From Amaurobius ferox (taxonomy: Eukaryota > Arthropoda > Arachnida > Araneae > Amaurobiidae), in the NCBI GenBank assembly GCA_951213105.1, contig OX578149.1:1674001-1738000 (forward strand): a stretch of 64,000 nt of DNA. Reading direction: 5' to 3'. Numbering within the stretch: position 1 is the stretch's first letter; each line of letters opens with the position of its first letter. Under the pieces are notes generated by a model. The model made no database searches and was not told where the DNA came from. It saw nothing but the letters and a program-made list of their open reading frames with translations. The position numbers and the translations under genes are program-made. Below, one piece after another: positions 22,616 to 35,101 of the stretch.

Positions 22616-23732
22616 TATTCTGTTTGTCTTTTCTGTTGAATTTCTCCTTAAAAAAATGTATTTCTAATTATTCTTGAATATTACATTTATTGATCTGTTA
22701 CAAACTTAAAGTTTTAAAAGCAGGAAAATCATTAAGGATGGCAATTTGGTCTCATCACTTGGCATGCTGCTAATTATGAATCCCTCCATTATAGAGCCAC
22801 AGAAGCATCCATTGGGTCTGAGGTTCAGTGAAAACCTATCCTATCGCATTCCTCCATTCAGTTGAAAGTGCTGATAAACTGTTTCTATAGTCCTCATATG
22901 CATTCAATGAGTCCACAGATAATTCTAATTTTCCAAGCAAAGTGTTACAAATTTTTGTTAAATGCAGAACATTTTATTTTAATTATTCCTCCAATTCTAA
23001 TAGTCTGGTGACACCATACCACAACCTTTGCTGCTGCTACGTATCCCACTTTTAATGATAGTTTGAGAAATACGCAATATAACGTATCCTGGCCTCGATG
23101 TAATGAAATGAAATTAAATTGTACCTCCAAACCCTTTTAACATTACTGGAACGTTGTGGATTTGTACTAGAAATGGTCTATACCTGGGTTTCCTAGTAAT
23201 TTTTGTGGGTGTTTGGAAACAAGGCATTTTAATACGACGTTAGATGTTGTAGAAAATAATTTTTTAGGTTATATTTACTTATTACAAACATAAGAATTCG
23301 AAAACTCAGACCTTTGATGATAAGCTAACTCTTGCATGATAGAGCCTCTTTGTTATCAAATAATTGTGCCTTGTTTATATTTTTAAGTAAAGCTTTTGCA
23401 TTCCAAATAATGTATTAGAAAATATCAACCATATAACATTTTGTGATAAAAACTTGAAAACTATATTCAACTTCTTAGAATGGGTTTTACTTCTTTCCAA
23501 ATGAAAGAAGAGCAATTCTCCGCACAGCAAGTTATTATCAAAAATACTAAAATGAGAAAATATTTTAGCAGGCCGGCTGGATACAACTACCCCTTGAAAT
23601 AAAAGGTTTTTTGAGCTTAGATTATGGAAACTTGATAAACTATTTACAAATCCTGTTTTATTCAAAAGTAGGTAGGAATGAAAATGTACACTGACATTTA
23701 TGTTTTAAACTGAGACATTATATACACTTTTG
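22616..23732. other. Non-coding stretch, nothing recognised
   Basis: No coding signature. ORFs 22945-23130 and 23375-23665 on the minus strand lack splice context and motifs. May include the rest of the decayed hAT element. Confidence 0.4.
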
Positions 23733-26694
23733 TGAGCCAGCAATGATTTTACTTTCCCCACTGAGTGTAAAAGGTTTGAGCACTGCATGTGACAGAACTT
23801 TGTGGTGTCCCCTCAGGTGGCCTTCGTCCTGGACGAATTTTGGAAATAGGCTAAAATGGACATCTACTTACCCCATCAAGTGCGTGGATAAAATGATAGG
23901 TTTTTACGTCCCATTAACTCAGTTTGGCAGGTTGCATGCCAGATGCCTCAAAAGTTGAAATTTTAAAACTTTAAACATCTATATTTCGAAAAATTCAACA
24001 AAATTATATATTTAGAGGTTTAAAAATATGTACATCAAGACTGTAAAAAAATTAGTATGTTACGATTCTCTGTTTTTTTTTCAACCAAATTTATTTTTTT
24101 CAATTGAAGATATCAAAATGTAAAACTTTTAATTAAGGAATTTTATTTATTTTATCCTACTACATATTTAAAAACAAAAGCAATTTCTATTCATTCATAT
24201 TTTAGTGAGATATAGCTGAAAATCTCTTGATGCACATTAACATTGAAAAGTTCAAACTTTTGTCGCCAACTGTGAAAAGTTTCCAGCGCAAAAAATTAAA
24301 CTTTTTTCTGGATGTTATTTAACATAACAAATCGATTAGTGTACAAAAATATAGTTTTCACTCAAATTATTTTGTAATTTTTGTCCCTACTTTACCCCAT
24401 TGACCCATCAAGTACGTGGATGAAACTTATGTCATTCATTAGCTTTTTACAGGAGAAATGCAAATTTACAAATCTTGCATACATACTAGGTGGCATATTT
24501 GATGCCAGATGACAAAAAGACTGATTTTTCCAATGTGTGCTTCCTCATCGCAGTGTGGAAATTTTCTTTGGGAAATGGAAAACATCAAATTGGCTGACAG
24601 AACTGTGGTTATAGAAAAAATAATAAATATGAAAGTTATATTAAATGTTTTCCATTATGTTATCCAAGAGTTAAATAATCATACTCATGCTTGAAATACA
24701 CAATATACATATATATGAATGATTTTGAATATGAATTTGTATCATAAGAAGGCTAAATGCACTTTATTAGTTTTAGATTTTTTTAATCAATATATGCTAT
24801 GTTTCATAAATTTGTAATTGAAAGTTTGGAAGTTATGGGATGATTTTTTTTCATTTTTAATAACATATTTTGTTATCTGAAAATTAAAATACTATGTTAA
24901 TATTATTAACTTCATAAGAGCATGAGACAGTTGATTAAATGTATCCACTAGTGTGTGAAGAAAAAGAAATTCTATGTATACACTTTTTTACGTACAGTTA
25001 AAAGGCAATATGTTCTTACTTTCAAACCACAGGAGCTGAAATTAGTTTCCTGAAAGAATTTTTGCTATGTCTTACTTGGTGTTACTATGGTTTACTTGGT
25101 GTAATACTGGGATTTTCAATTCTGCATGCATGATTTGTATATAGAAACTTTTTTCATTGGACTCTTGAACGTGCTTTTGAGGTGCTAGAATCAATGTTTT
25201 TTAATTTTGATTTTAGCAGCTTGTTTTTCAGGAATTGCTTGGTGTTTGTTTTGAGTTTTTATTTCAAATTGAATGTGAGATTTATTAACATCATAAGAGC
25301 CCTAATTATTTCACATAATTGACCATGGATGATTTCACATAATTGAGAAAGAAAGAGTGGTTTGAAATTAAATAAAAGGTTGTAAAAATATGTATAAACC
25401 TAAAGCCAATACTATGCGATTAATCAGGATATAAAGGTACAATATCCCGCTGTTATGTGTGCATTGAAAAAATTAATTTTTCTGTCGTCTGGCCTGAAAT
25501 ATGCAACCTCAGGTGGCTGCAAGACTTGTACATTTGCATTTCTCTTGTAAAAAGATGAAAAAGGACATAAGTTTCATCCATGTACTCGATGGAATAAGTT
25601 GGGACTAAAACTATAAAGTGTATTTAGCCTTATAAAGTGTATTTGTTCATATTCAAAATCATTCATTTATGTATATTGTGTTTTTCAAGCATGTGCATGA
25701 TTATTTAATGCTTGGAAAGCATTCAGCATAACTTTGATATTTTTTATTATTTTTATAACCACTGTTCTGTTAATGTTTTCTATTTCCGAAGCAAACCATT
25801 TCATTTCCCACAGGAATGCCTGCTGTAGCACATGTTGGAAAAATGTGTTTTTCTCTAGCCTGGCATCCAATAGGCCACCTCCTATGTATGCAGGACTTGT
25901 AAATTCACATTCCTCGTGCTAACGAATGACACATGTTTCATCCACGTACTTATTCAAAGGGTCAATGGGGTAAGTTGAGACAAAAAATACAAAATAAGTT
26001 GAGTGAAAATTATATTTTTGTATGTACACCAATAGATTTGTTAACATTATATAACACTCAGAAAAAAATGTCTTCTTTATTTTTTGCGATGGTAACTATT
26101 CTGACAATTGGCAACACAGTTTTGGACTTTTCAGTGTTAATTTGTCCCAAGAGATTTTTAGCTATATCCTACTAAAATAGGTACTGCTTATGATATTGCT
26201 TTTACTTTTAAATATATAGTAAGATACCCAAAAGAAATGCCTTAATTAAAAATTTTGGCTTTGTATAAAAAGTAAATTATAACATACTGTTTTTTTGTTG
26301 TTGTTGTTTTTTTTTTTTTTTTTTTTTTGCATAATCTTAATGTACCTATTTTTAAACCTCAAAATATGGAATTTTGTTGAATTCTACGTATAAGTTGTTG
26401 AAGCATAGATGTTTAAAGTTTCAATGGCATCTGGCATGCAACCTGCCACTTGAAACGACTGCCAGACTCATAAGTCCCTTAATAGGATGTAAAACCTATC
26501 ATTTGACACCCATTTCATCTGTGTACTCGACGGGGTAAGTAGCCTATTACAAACATATGCCCAGGGCAAAGGCCACCTGAGGGGACAGCCTGACTTACGG
26601 ATCTCCATTAACATCGCAAAGTTCCACCCCATGCAAAACTCAAACTTTTCGTACTCGATGGGGTGAGTAAAATGTGTTGCTGACTCTTAGGGCT
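23733..26694. mobile_element. 2.96-kb palindromic (foldback-like) element
   Basis: Two long arms are inverted copies of each other: 23733-24780 and 25602-26694, with a ~0.8-kb spacer. The outer ends match as AGCCAGCAATGATTTTACTTTCCCC against AGTCAGCAACACATTTTACTCACCCC. The arms carry repeated subterminal motifs of the type CCCATCAAGTACGTGGATGAAA (near 23752, 23872, 24398, and inverted near 25575, 25940, 26515, 26650). An extra inverted unit lies at 25440-25600. No transposase is present, so it would be non-autonomous. The small ORFs 24509-24694 (plus) and 25685-25870 (minus) are the same arm segment read in each orientation. Confidence 0.7.
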
Positions 26695-27295
26695 CAACAG
26701 ATAGTCATGGCTGAGACATGATAGGAAAGCAATACCTAACGCTATCTTTTGTGCCCTGGAAAAATAAGATAATGGTTTCATTTTAAAAAATAGATGCTAG
26801 TGGCCTTTTGATCCTGCATCCCTTTTATCTCTCTCCCCTACATATAATGAAATGCAAATTATGAAACTTTTGTTGGAAAAAACAAAAATTCTGCAAATGG
26901 AAATGTTCGGTGTCAGGCGTGTTTTCTTTGTGTCTACAGGTCTTAATTGAAAAAAAGTTAAAGTAAATATTAAAATTTTGAACTATACACAGTGTGTGTT
27001 GTAGAAATATGTTTAAAGTTTTGGGAACAGCTATAGTTATGTCAGTACAATTGCTATATCTCAACAATTTCTATGTATTTCTGTATAGCATTTGAAGAGA
27101 ATATTTTTTAAACACCATACTTTTAAAATATGTTAAAAAAAATGTTTTTTGACTTAGGCACATGTGACTCCAAAAATAAAATCAACATGAATAAAGGCAA
27201 TTTCAAATCACATTGTTTCTTAACCTTTGAGATATCTACTGTGACACTATGTAGCACAATAAAGACAAGAGAGTAATCTTAGTTGCTCCATTATA
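26695..27295. other. Non-coding stretch, nothing recognised
   Basis: AT-rich spacer between the palindromic element and the Tc1 element; no features seen. Confidence 0.4.
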
Positions 27296-28736
27296 CACTA
27301 ACTTCCAAAAGTTAAGCACACAATGCAAATTTTTATTTTTCAAAAGCGTATTTGAATTTGAGTAGCTGAAAATCGCTGCGGATGTAGATGGCAGTATGTA
27401 AATATCGTACGTTACAGCCAATCATGATTGACTGTCCGGATATATGCTAATTAGGCAGTCGTTGAAGATGCCAGCATTCTAAAGGGTTTTAGAAGGTTCA
27501 TTTAAATGCTGATTTAAGTGTTTATAACTGTTGTAGGATTATTTTTGATGATATTCATGTTTCTATGGCTAAAAGAAGATGAATGACAGATAGTGAGCGA
27601 TGGCTTGCTGTCAGATGCATTGAAACAGGACAGTCAATCAAAGATGTCGCTATTTTCTTTGGTGTTGATCATTCAGTAATTTCTCGATTATGGAAGCAAT
27701 TCTAAGCAAGTCAAACAGTTGTCCGGAGACTTGTGCCCAGTCGTCCAATGGTTACCACCCCCTCTGATGATCAGTATATTGCTATAGTAGCCAAGCGGAA
27801 TCGACGAGCGACCTTCACAACTGTTACATTCATGGTTGCAGCGGGGAACTGTACACCTGAGTACCACGTTTTTGTGTTCCACTAACCGTCCAAGCCTGAG
27901 GAGCAAGATTAAAGTGATGTCTTCAACATGTCAATTGGACTGTCTCAGATTAGTGCAACGTCCTGTTCACGGACGAGTCCAGATTTGCCCTGGAATCTGA
28001 TGGTAAGCATGTAAGGGTCTGGAGAGAATGAGGCACACGCAATCAGGCCAAGAACATAACACATTCAGAGGTGGCAGCGTCATGGTGTGGAGTAGAATTT
28101 CAATGGGATATCGCACAGAGCTGCACATCTTTAAAGACAATTCTGTGATGACTGCACGGTATCGGAATGAAGTCCTAGACCCCATTGTGAGACTCTACGC
28201 TGCAGCAGTTGGTCCTGATTTCCTGTCCCATCGACCTAACATCATTGACGAATACCTGGAAAGTGAGGGCATTTCTTATATGGAGTTACCGGTGTATTCC
28301 CCCGGCCATAATTCCATTCAAAACCTTTGGGATGCTCCGAGCAGGCTGTCTCTGCACATTTACCTCCTCCAGTCAGTCTTAGAGAGTTGGAAACTGCCCT
28401 GTTGGAAGAATGGCCATTGCTTACATCTGTGATGGTTGGTCACCTCATTGAAAGCATGGAAAATCATTGTAAAGTTTGTGTGAAGGTCCGGGGTGGTCAC
28501 ATGCCATATTAATGTAGTTTTGTTTGTTTGCCTTTAAACATCATTTTGTTAATGACCCAAATGTGACGTCATCATATGACTTATGAAAAGTAAATATTTT
28601 TTTCATGTTTGTACGTAATTCTTGTTTTCTTTAATGCATAAACACATTTGCTACATTCATGTACGATTTTGAGTTAATCAAAACTATTTCATTTTTGTTG
28701 ATTTTACCGTCCGTGCTTAACTTTTGGAAGCCAGGG
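27296..28736 (+). mobile_element. Tc1-like element, complete ends, broken transposase
   Basis: Terminal inverted repeats are legible: left CACTAACTTCCAAAAGTTAAGCAC from 27296, right GTGCTTAACTTTTGGAAG to 28736, about 20 of 24 positions pairing. Both sides are flanked by TA (27294-27295 and 28737-28738), the Tc1 target duplication. Inside, a plus-strand transposase reads TDSERWLAVRCIETGQSIKD and HSVISRLWKQF (helix-turn-helix), FTDESRF (first Asp), GGSVMVW, IIDEYLESEGI, YSPGHNSIQNLWD and a C-terminal VRGGHMPY. Stops (TGA near 27580, TAA near 27701) and several frameshifts disable it. The third catalytic residue, Glu in the family motif NPIENLWD, reads Gln. Confidence 0.85.
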
Positions 28737-29192
28737 TATTTTTTGTGTTTAGGATACTGATTCGAAACAGGACCATTTTATCAGTAAGCATTTTCGTACT
28801 GCTTTTAATTCATCTTCTCTCTAAACAAGCATCTTGTTCAGTTCGATGACAGTGCCCGTACAGCCCTGAAGACCCAAACTGTTAATGATAAGCAAGTGCT
28901 TCTGTTTCAGTTGGAATATTGACGCCCTGCAACTATAGTGCATACATTGAAGATCCTGCAACTATAGTACATACATTGAGATTCATTGAACTGAACCAAA
29001 CAAGTTTACTTCAAAGTTGGAGGTCACTTCAAAATTTCTCAAACTGCTCATTAGTGTGCAATTGAAAAAAAAAAGGGATAAAAAATTATACACTTTGGCT
29101 ACCTGTCATAACTTGAAATTTATATAAAAAAAATATTTATTTTAAAATGCATATTTTCTTATTAGTTGCAAATTCTCGAGTTTTACAATATT
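28737..29192. other. Intergenic spacer
   Basis: Between the Tc1 element and the 3' end of the SAXO-like gene. No feature seen apart from an imperfect repeat CCTGCAACTATAGT(A/G)CATACATTGA at 28928-28979. Confidence 0.4.
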
Positions 29193-29198
29193 TTTATT
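29193..29198 (-). terminator. Poly(A) signal of the SAXO-like gene
   Basis: AATAAA on the minus strand about 150 bases after the stop codon at 29350-29352. It is the first canonical signal downstream. Confidence 0.45.
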
Positions 29199-29349
29199 TT
29201 AAAGATGTGCCAAATGGGATGTACCTATGAAAAGCACTAATGCATCGTCAAACTTAAGTTGGGGCGCACTTTCATGGGCTTGAATGAGCATGAAGTTGCA
29301 ATGTAAAAACGATATTTTTCATCATAAAATCTGTTTTGAATACCATGGG

Positions 29350-29923
29350 TTATCCTTGGACTCTCGGCGCGTAGAATAGGTGTCCATTTTTCTCCTCGTT
29401 AAAGGCAAAGCACGACTTTCCCGATTCCAAGTCTATCACTGGACAGTGGCTGTTCGCGGTCTCAAAGCTACTTTTATACGTCGATTCTCCCGTCACTCCA
29501 TTGTCACAGTTCAAAATATTGTGGTTTTCGACTTTCGTGCTTCGAGTCTGGACTGCGGCATCTTCTGGTGTTGTGAAAGAACTCCTCGTGGTGCTCTGAC
29601 CTTCGAAAGTGCCCTCGCCCACTTTCTGACTCGTTGAGGGCCGATTGGCTCGCGTCCTTCTACTGGTGGAGTGGCCGACGTAAGACGCTCTTGATGTGGA
29701 AGTCAAATCATGAAGATCATGGCTGCTGATTTCTGGATTGGACCTGCTGCTCGCAGCCACCTCTTGTGTAAGGATGTCGGGCGCGTCAAAACGCAGAGAA
29801 GACCTCGGTCTCAGATTTTGGGTCCTTGATACAGTTGCTGGCCCTGAGTAAGAAGTCTTGGATGTTGTGGCAAATTCCATGCTTCCGGACTGCGTCAGCG
29901 TTCCTCTGAGGTCTGTTTTAGCC
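29350..29923 (-). CDS. SAXO-like protein, last exon
   Basis: The acceptor GACCTTTGTTTTCACAG ends at 29924. One base (G) completes the codon split from the exon ending at 35799 (AA+G, Lys), and the frame continues TDLRGTLTQSGSMEFATTS. That is the same module as in the big exon, so the join is supported by phase and by repeat continuity. The exon gives about 190 residues with three more Mn-like modules (SMEFATTSKTSYSG, TFEGQSTTRSSF, TGESTYKSSF), then ends with LFYAPRVQG and TAA at 29350. The C-terminal tail after the last module is unlike the repeats. A 5.9-kb intron separates it from the previous exon. Confidence 0.8.
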
Positions 29924-30949
29924 CTGTGAAAACAAAGGTCAATGTATACGATACAATATAAAAATATCTACAGTAATGGTTCCCAGTTTTTTCAGGCTAG
30001 TAAACCTCGTTCAAAATAATATTTTTTTAACAATCCCCCATGAAACTTCATAGTCTGCATTTCTTGGAGAAACGGCTTTGAATTTTGTTGATGAGTGAGT
30101 GATCCGCAATTATCTATGTTACCTGATTGTTGAAAGGAAATGTGTACCTGTTTCCACAGTTAAAAAAATATATTCAGAGAAACATACGCCATTACAGATT
30201 GTTTCTTCATTTAGCAGCTCTATGAACCTGGTAAGTGCTGCCAAATAGGAATGTGGTTCAACCTGAAACAAACGGAAATAGTGCAGTCAGCAACCCAAAA
30301 ATGGCTGACTTTGCAGATCCTTAAGAAGCTTTTCAGAGTTGGAGACTATTTTGAATTTCGAATAGGTCGAGTCAAGAAGGATTCATTGGAAAAATTCTAA
30401 GCAGTACTATTTTATCATTTCTGCAAACTGCAATGGCTTCCTGAAGACATTGACACCCCCCTTCTTGGCGACGCCACTGACTCCCAAGGTCATTCGATTG
30501 GACACCACCCATCTTTTACTTGTGATGCTATACATATTAACGTTCATGAGATCATGCTCTACCCATTACCATTAAAAATGAAAGCTGTTAATGTTGCTGT
30601 CAATGAAGTTAAGTTTTCGTAGTGTTATGCGTAAATATGTGGTTTGATATACTTCAGTTGACACTGACAACATTTCTGTCTACTAAACTAATTCAGTCAA
30701 CTAAAACGTACTGATTTATTTCAAGAGAATTAATTTAAAAGTTGTGATTTTATTGCGCCGAATTAACCCACTTTAAAGAACCCTGAAATGCAGAGATGGT
30801 CCTTACTCAAGACTCATGACCTCCAGAATACTTTTTGTGTGTTGAATCATTCGCTCCAAATGTTCAAGGAATGGGTGGCGCTTGCGTACTGCGTACATGT
30901 CCAATTGGGTGGCACTTACATACATGTCAAGCCATTCTCAAATCTAACA

Positions 30950-31275
30950 GGGCAGTCCAATCCAATGGTTGAGGCACAGGGGTTGTTGTTGTTGTTGAGA
31001 CTCAGACCGTCCAACCTACCAGAAAGGTGTTGAAGACCCAGACCGTCCGACTCGTCCAAAGGACTAGGAGCAACTATTTGGACGGCCGGTACCAGAAAGG
31101 TGTAAGATAACTGAAGGCACAGGGGTTGTACTCGGAGGAAGCGAGTTCATTCCCGGCTCTGGTCAAACTGTTCACTTTAAATAGGTGGGTCTGAAAATGT
31201 TGGTGGCAGGGTAGGGATTCCTGTCCAAATACGGCTCGGATCCTTCGCGTAGGTCGAAAAGTAAAAGAAAAGAGC
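30950..31275 (+). mobile_element. Older tRNA-derived SINE, interrupted
   Basis: Head GGCAGTCCAATCCAATGG resembles an A box, and GAGTTCATTCCCGGC after the insertion resembles a decayed B box. The body contains GTGGGTCTGAAAATGTTGGTGGCAGGG, which aligns with the body of the SINE at 9798-10078. A younger SINE fragment has inserted into its tRNA-like head, splitting it into 30950-30986 and 31115-31275. Confidence 0.55.
30987..31114 (-). mobile_element. 5'-truncated SINE inside an older SINE
   Basis: The 128-bp insert is flanked by a perfect 15-bp duplication AGGCACAGGGGTTGT (30972-30986 and 31115-31129). On the minus strand it ends in (CAA)n and carries the TACCAGAAAGGTGTAAG and CAGACCGTCC segments found at the 3' end of the SINE at 9798-10078. 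It lacks the tRNA head, as expected of a 5'-truncated LINE-mobilised copy. Confidence 0.75.
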
Positions 31276-31639
31276 TTACAACATGGGTCCTTTCGTCATG
31301 TCGCCAAATAATGATAAGTCAAAACGGATTCAGAAACCGGTTGATGCTCTATTCAAACCAACGTGTATGCTGTCATAACTAATACCGAAAAGTGTGAGGG
31401 TTTCATTTTAATCAGTGTCTTCATTGACTTGAATGTGTCAGTGATTGTAAACAAAATAAAGACATGAGCATACCTTCCAGATGCAGATACAAATATCGAG
31501 AAAGTTCATGGACAATTATTTGGGCTAGAAAATTCTGTCTTTACGACTAGCACGTGAAACGGTTGAAGGCTGGAATAATGAATGCGTAGACTCTGACCTA
31601 AAGTCGAGACCCTTGTTCAGAGTTTCAAAAAAATAAGTA

Positions 31640-32060
31640 CGGTGATCTTGAATGGAAGAAATGAACCCCACCCCATCGTTCGTCATAGAGCCCATTTAAA
31701 GTGACCGTCTTCACAAGTCAATGCGTACCCAATTTTCAACGGCGACACCCGATTTGGGCGTCCGAAACAAATTCGAGACCCTTAAAGGAGTCCCCATATA
31801 AAGTTTCGAGCCATTCCGATCTTTATAACCGGAGATATTCAATATTCCAAAATGTTCAGGGGTCTGCCCTCTATTGAAAACTGCAATTTGAAGGATGTGC
31901 TATCTCATCCTGTTTTTGAGAACTTGAAACCCTTTTCGATAAGCATCCTGGGGGGATTTTAAAAGGGTCGGATGAGTGACGTGAATAGTGGAATCAACGC
32001 ATTGTAATCCCATTCGGAGGTCGTGAGATGAATTCATTGAATAGATATTTTAACGGTTCT
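31640..32060. repeat. Dispersed repeat-like segment
   Basis: Sequence of the type CGAGACCCTTAAAGGAGTC, AAAGTTTCGAGCCATTCCGA and CTTTATAACCGGAGATATTC has the look of non-coding dispersed repeats common in arthropod genomes. No second copy was found in this window, so the call is weak. Confidence 0.25.
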
Positions 32061-32539
32061 TTGGTGGTTGTAAAAATGTTGCAACTATCATACTGAACAG
32101 CAAATATGCTAAGGAGTCTTTTGGTAACATCATTTTATTATTTGTAATATTTTTATTATATATATTTTATTGACATATCGTAAATTATCAAATAATTCTG
32201 CGACCGGTTTCAACTCTGGGACTATTCGTTAATAATAATAGAAATGGGTACATGATTAAATGGCTTATTTATAACCCATCAAGTTTCGACCTATACCCTT
32301 CGATGCAGTCGCTCCTTGACTGCAAACTTTTTTTAAAACGAGGCAAGAAGAAATGTTCATTATATTAAATAAAGATTAAATGAATATAACTTTATAAAAT
32401 GAGTCTTCAACTTCTAAAAATCACCCTGATGAGCAGCATGTAAACATAGCGAAGGAACTACAGGAAGGAAACAGCTGGAAATGTCCATCCTCGTCTTTGT
32501 GAATCGATCTCCTTCCAATCATGTACAGGTTCATATTCA

Positions 32540-34250
32540 TATTTTTACTTTCCTTATATACATAGTATAATGTATAAGGATTGTAACGGAGGCGCACATT
32601 TGAATTCGAGTTTTCGACGGGAGAGCACGTTTCAAGCATCCCTGAACCCGAATCGGACGGTTTTCAGGGGATGTCTGTGGAAACGATATCTCACCAACGA
32701 ATGGAGCGATTCGAATGAAATTTTGTACAAAAATTATAATCCGTGAATACTGGAAGCTTATTATTTTTAAACACAATCGAATGTTCAGAACCCCCCTAAA
32801 TTTTCGAATGAGATTTTGAAAAAAATCATCCAAAAATGAAAAAAAAATTTCATAAAGTTACGCAAATAGACATTTCTTATGTCGTTTTTCCTTAGAAAAC
32901 GATTGACATAAACTTTAGAACGCTATCATGAACCCTTCTCGAGATATTGCCCATTTTTCAAATAAATGTGTCAAAAAAATCCCATAAATTAAAAAATATA
33001 TATATATTAACTGTTGAGAAACATGTTCACTTTTCATATGTAATATGCTATCCATCAGACGACGACATTCTCATGGATCTAGCTCGTTCCATTCATGAGA
33101 AAAGATACTTTGAGTCATACTTTTGTATTTGAACGCCCATAGTCATTTATCTGCTATGAGAATAACTTATTTCTCTGTCCATAACACTTGGCGAGATTTT
33201 GGCGGCGCATGTGGCGGAATGTTGACAACTTTGTTATTTTTTTTTTAAATGTCAAATGAACGAAAATCTCGCCCAATGAATAAAAATGACGCTCAATCCA
33301 TGAAAATGAAAATTCATTATCTTGGAAAGAATATAAGTATCTACTATAAGAATATCCTATTTTATTTATTTTTACTTTCCTTATATACATAATGTATAAG
33401 GAAAGTATTGTGACGGGGTCGAAAATTCGAATTCGAGTTTTCGACGGGAGAGCACGTTTTATGCATCCCTGATCATGAATCAAGCATTTTTGAAGCGATG
33501 GCTATGTGTGTGTCAGTGAGTCTGTGGAGACGATAACTGACGAACGAATGGACCGATCCGAACGAAATTTTGTACAAAACTCACAATCCGTAAACACTGG
33601 AAGCCTATTGTTTTTATACGCAATCGAATGTTCAGAACCCCCCTAAATTTTCGAGTAAAATTTTGAAAAAATCAAAACCGCTCATAAAGTTACGCAAATA
33701 GGCATTTCTAATGTAAATTTTCATTAGAAAACGATTGACATAAATTTTAGAACGCTAACATGAACCGTTCTCGAGATATTGCACATTTTAAAAAAAATTA
33801 TCAAAGTCATATAAAATAAAAAAATATATATTTCCTATTGAGAAACATGTTTACTTTTCATATGTAATACCATGCGATACATTGGGTGACTTCATTCTCG
33901 TGGATCTAGCTCGTTTCATTCATGAAAAAAGAAACTTTGAGTCATACTTTTGTATTTGAAAGCCAATAGTCATTTATCTGCTGTAAGAATAACTTATTCC
34001 TTCGTCCATAACGCTTGGTGAGATTTTGGCGACGAATTGGGTGGAATGTCGCCCACTTGGCAACTTTTTTTAAATGTTGCTAAATTAACGAAAAACTCGC
34101 CAAATGGATAAAAATGACGCTCAATCAATGACGACTCATTGACGAAAATTCAATATCTTGGAAAGAATAAAAATAACTACTATAAAAATAATCTATCTCT
34201 TTTTACTGTAAAAGTAGTCAATTCATTGCATTCTATAAGGAAAGTCCTGT
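32540..34250. repeat. Tandem pair of ~0.83-kb repeats
   Basis: Two direct copies, roughly 32540-33370 and 33370-34215, each starting TTTACTTTCCTTATATACATA. Shared blocks include TTTTCGACGGGAGAGCACG, GAATGTTCAGAACCCCCC, AAAACGATTGACATAAA and TGGATCTAGCTCGTT. A start-like fragment (TTCTATAAGGAAAGTCCTG) follows at 34230. A partial inverted copy occurs at 62210-62770. The segment with TGTGTCAGTGAGTCTGTGGA followed by GACGAACGAATGGACCGAT has the form of a common arthropod dispersed repeat. No protein is encoded. Confidence 0.7.
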
Positions 34251-35101
34251 CCTGCCCGCATCCGAGTTTTTTCTTCAAATTCATAGTTACCTAATATTAT
34301 ATTATTCATTCAAAGTAAAGTGATTTAATTGTAACATAACACAAAGGAATTGTAAACATAACACATTTGGAAAGTGATTTAATTGTAACATAACACAAAA
34401 GACGAACTTGAGAAGATGATTCCAGATGATATTTCTGAAATGTGAAATCTAACATTAGGAGCTCCAAACTTTCCATAACTCTAAAACGCTTCCATTCATG
34501 CCTACATGTTGCCTTTTGTGTTAACAGCATTTGGATCGCTTCATATCGGGCTAATGGATAATGCCTCTCCGGTCCAAAAGTCCTGAAAGAAAGTGTTGGA
34601 ATTGGGTGTAGGAAGCTAAATATAAGAAATATTCGATGAGACTCTTACGAAGTCATAGACCTCCGAGTCGATTGTTAAGATTTTTGTCACCAGTAGAATG
34701 GAATACATGCGACTAGGATAATTGGAAGAAACAGGATACGGTGCTCTTATTATCAGGGTGATCTAGAGATTGATACATGCAGCGTTTCTTTGAGGCCTTG
34801 TAGAAATGTATCTAAATGCTGCCACATGTACAGAAACTAGATTAACATGAAATGTGCGAATGAAATGCTCCCCTTGCCTCTCGCTTATCCGGTGATGTGG
34901 AAGTTGTATCCATAATAAAGTAGTAGAATAAAGTATTCGCACGATCTCAAGTTCCGACTCTGTTTCCATTCTACTACATCATCGGTTCGACTGGATGCAT
35001 TGAATCAGGAGCCAAATCCACTCCCACAACTTCGGGTCGCCGTACATCGCGTTACATCACCTTATATCTTGCATTCAATGTTGCTCTACATTCAAAATAG
35101 G

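Noticed and set aside
24509..25870. Similar ~60-residue ORFs on opposite strands as paired genes
   Set aside because: They are the same inverted-arm segment of the palindromic element; no start context or family match.
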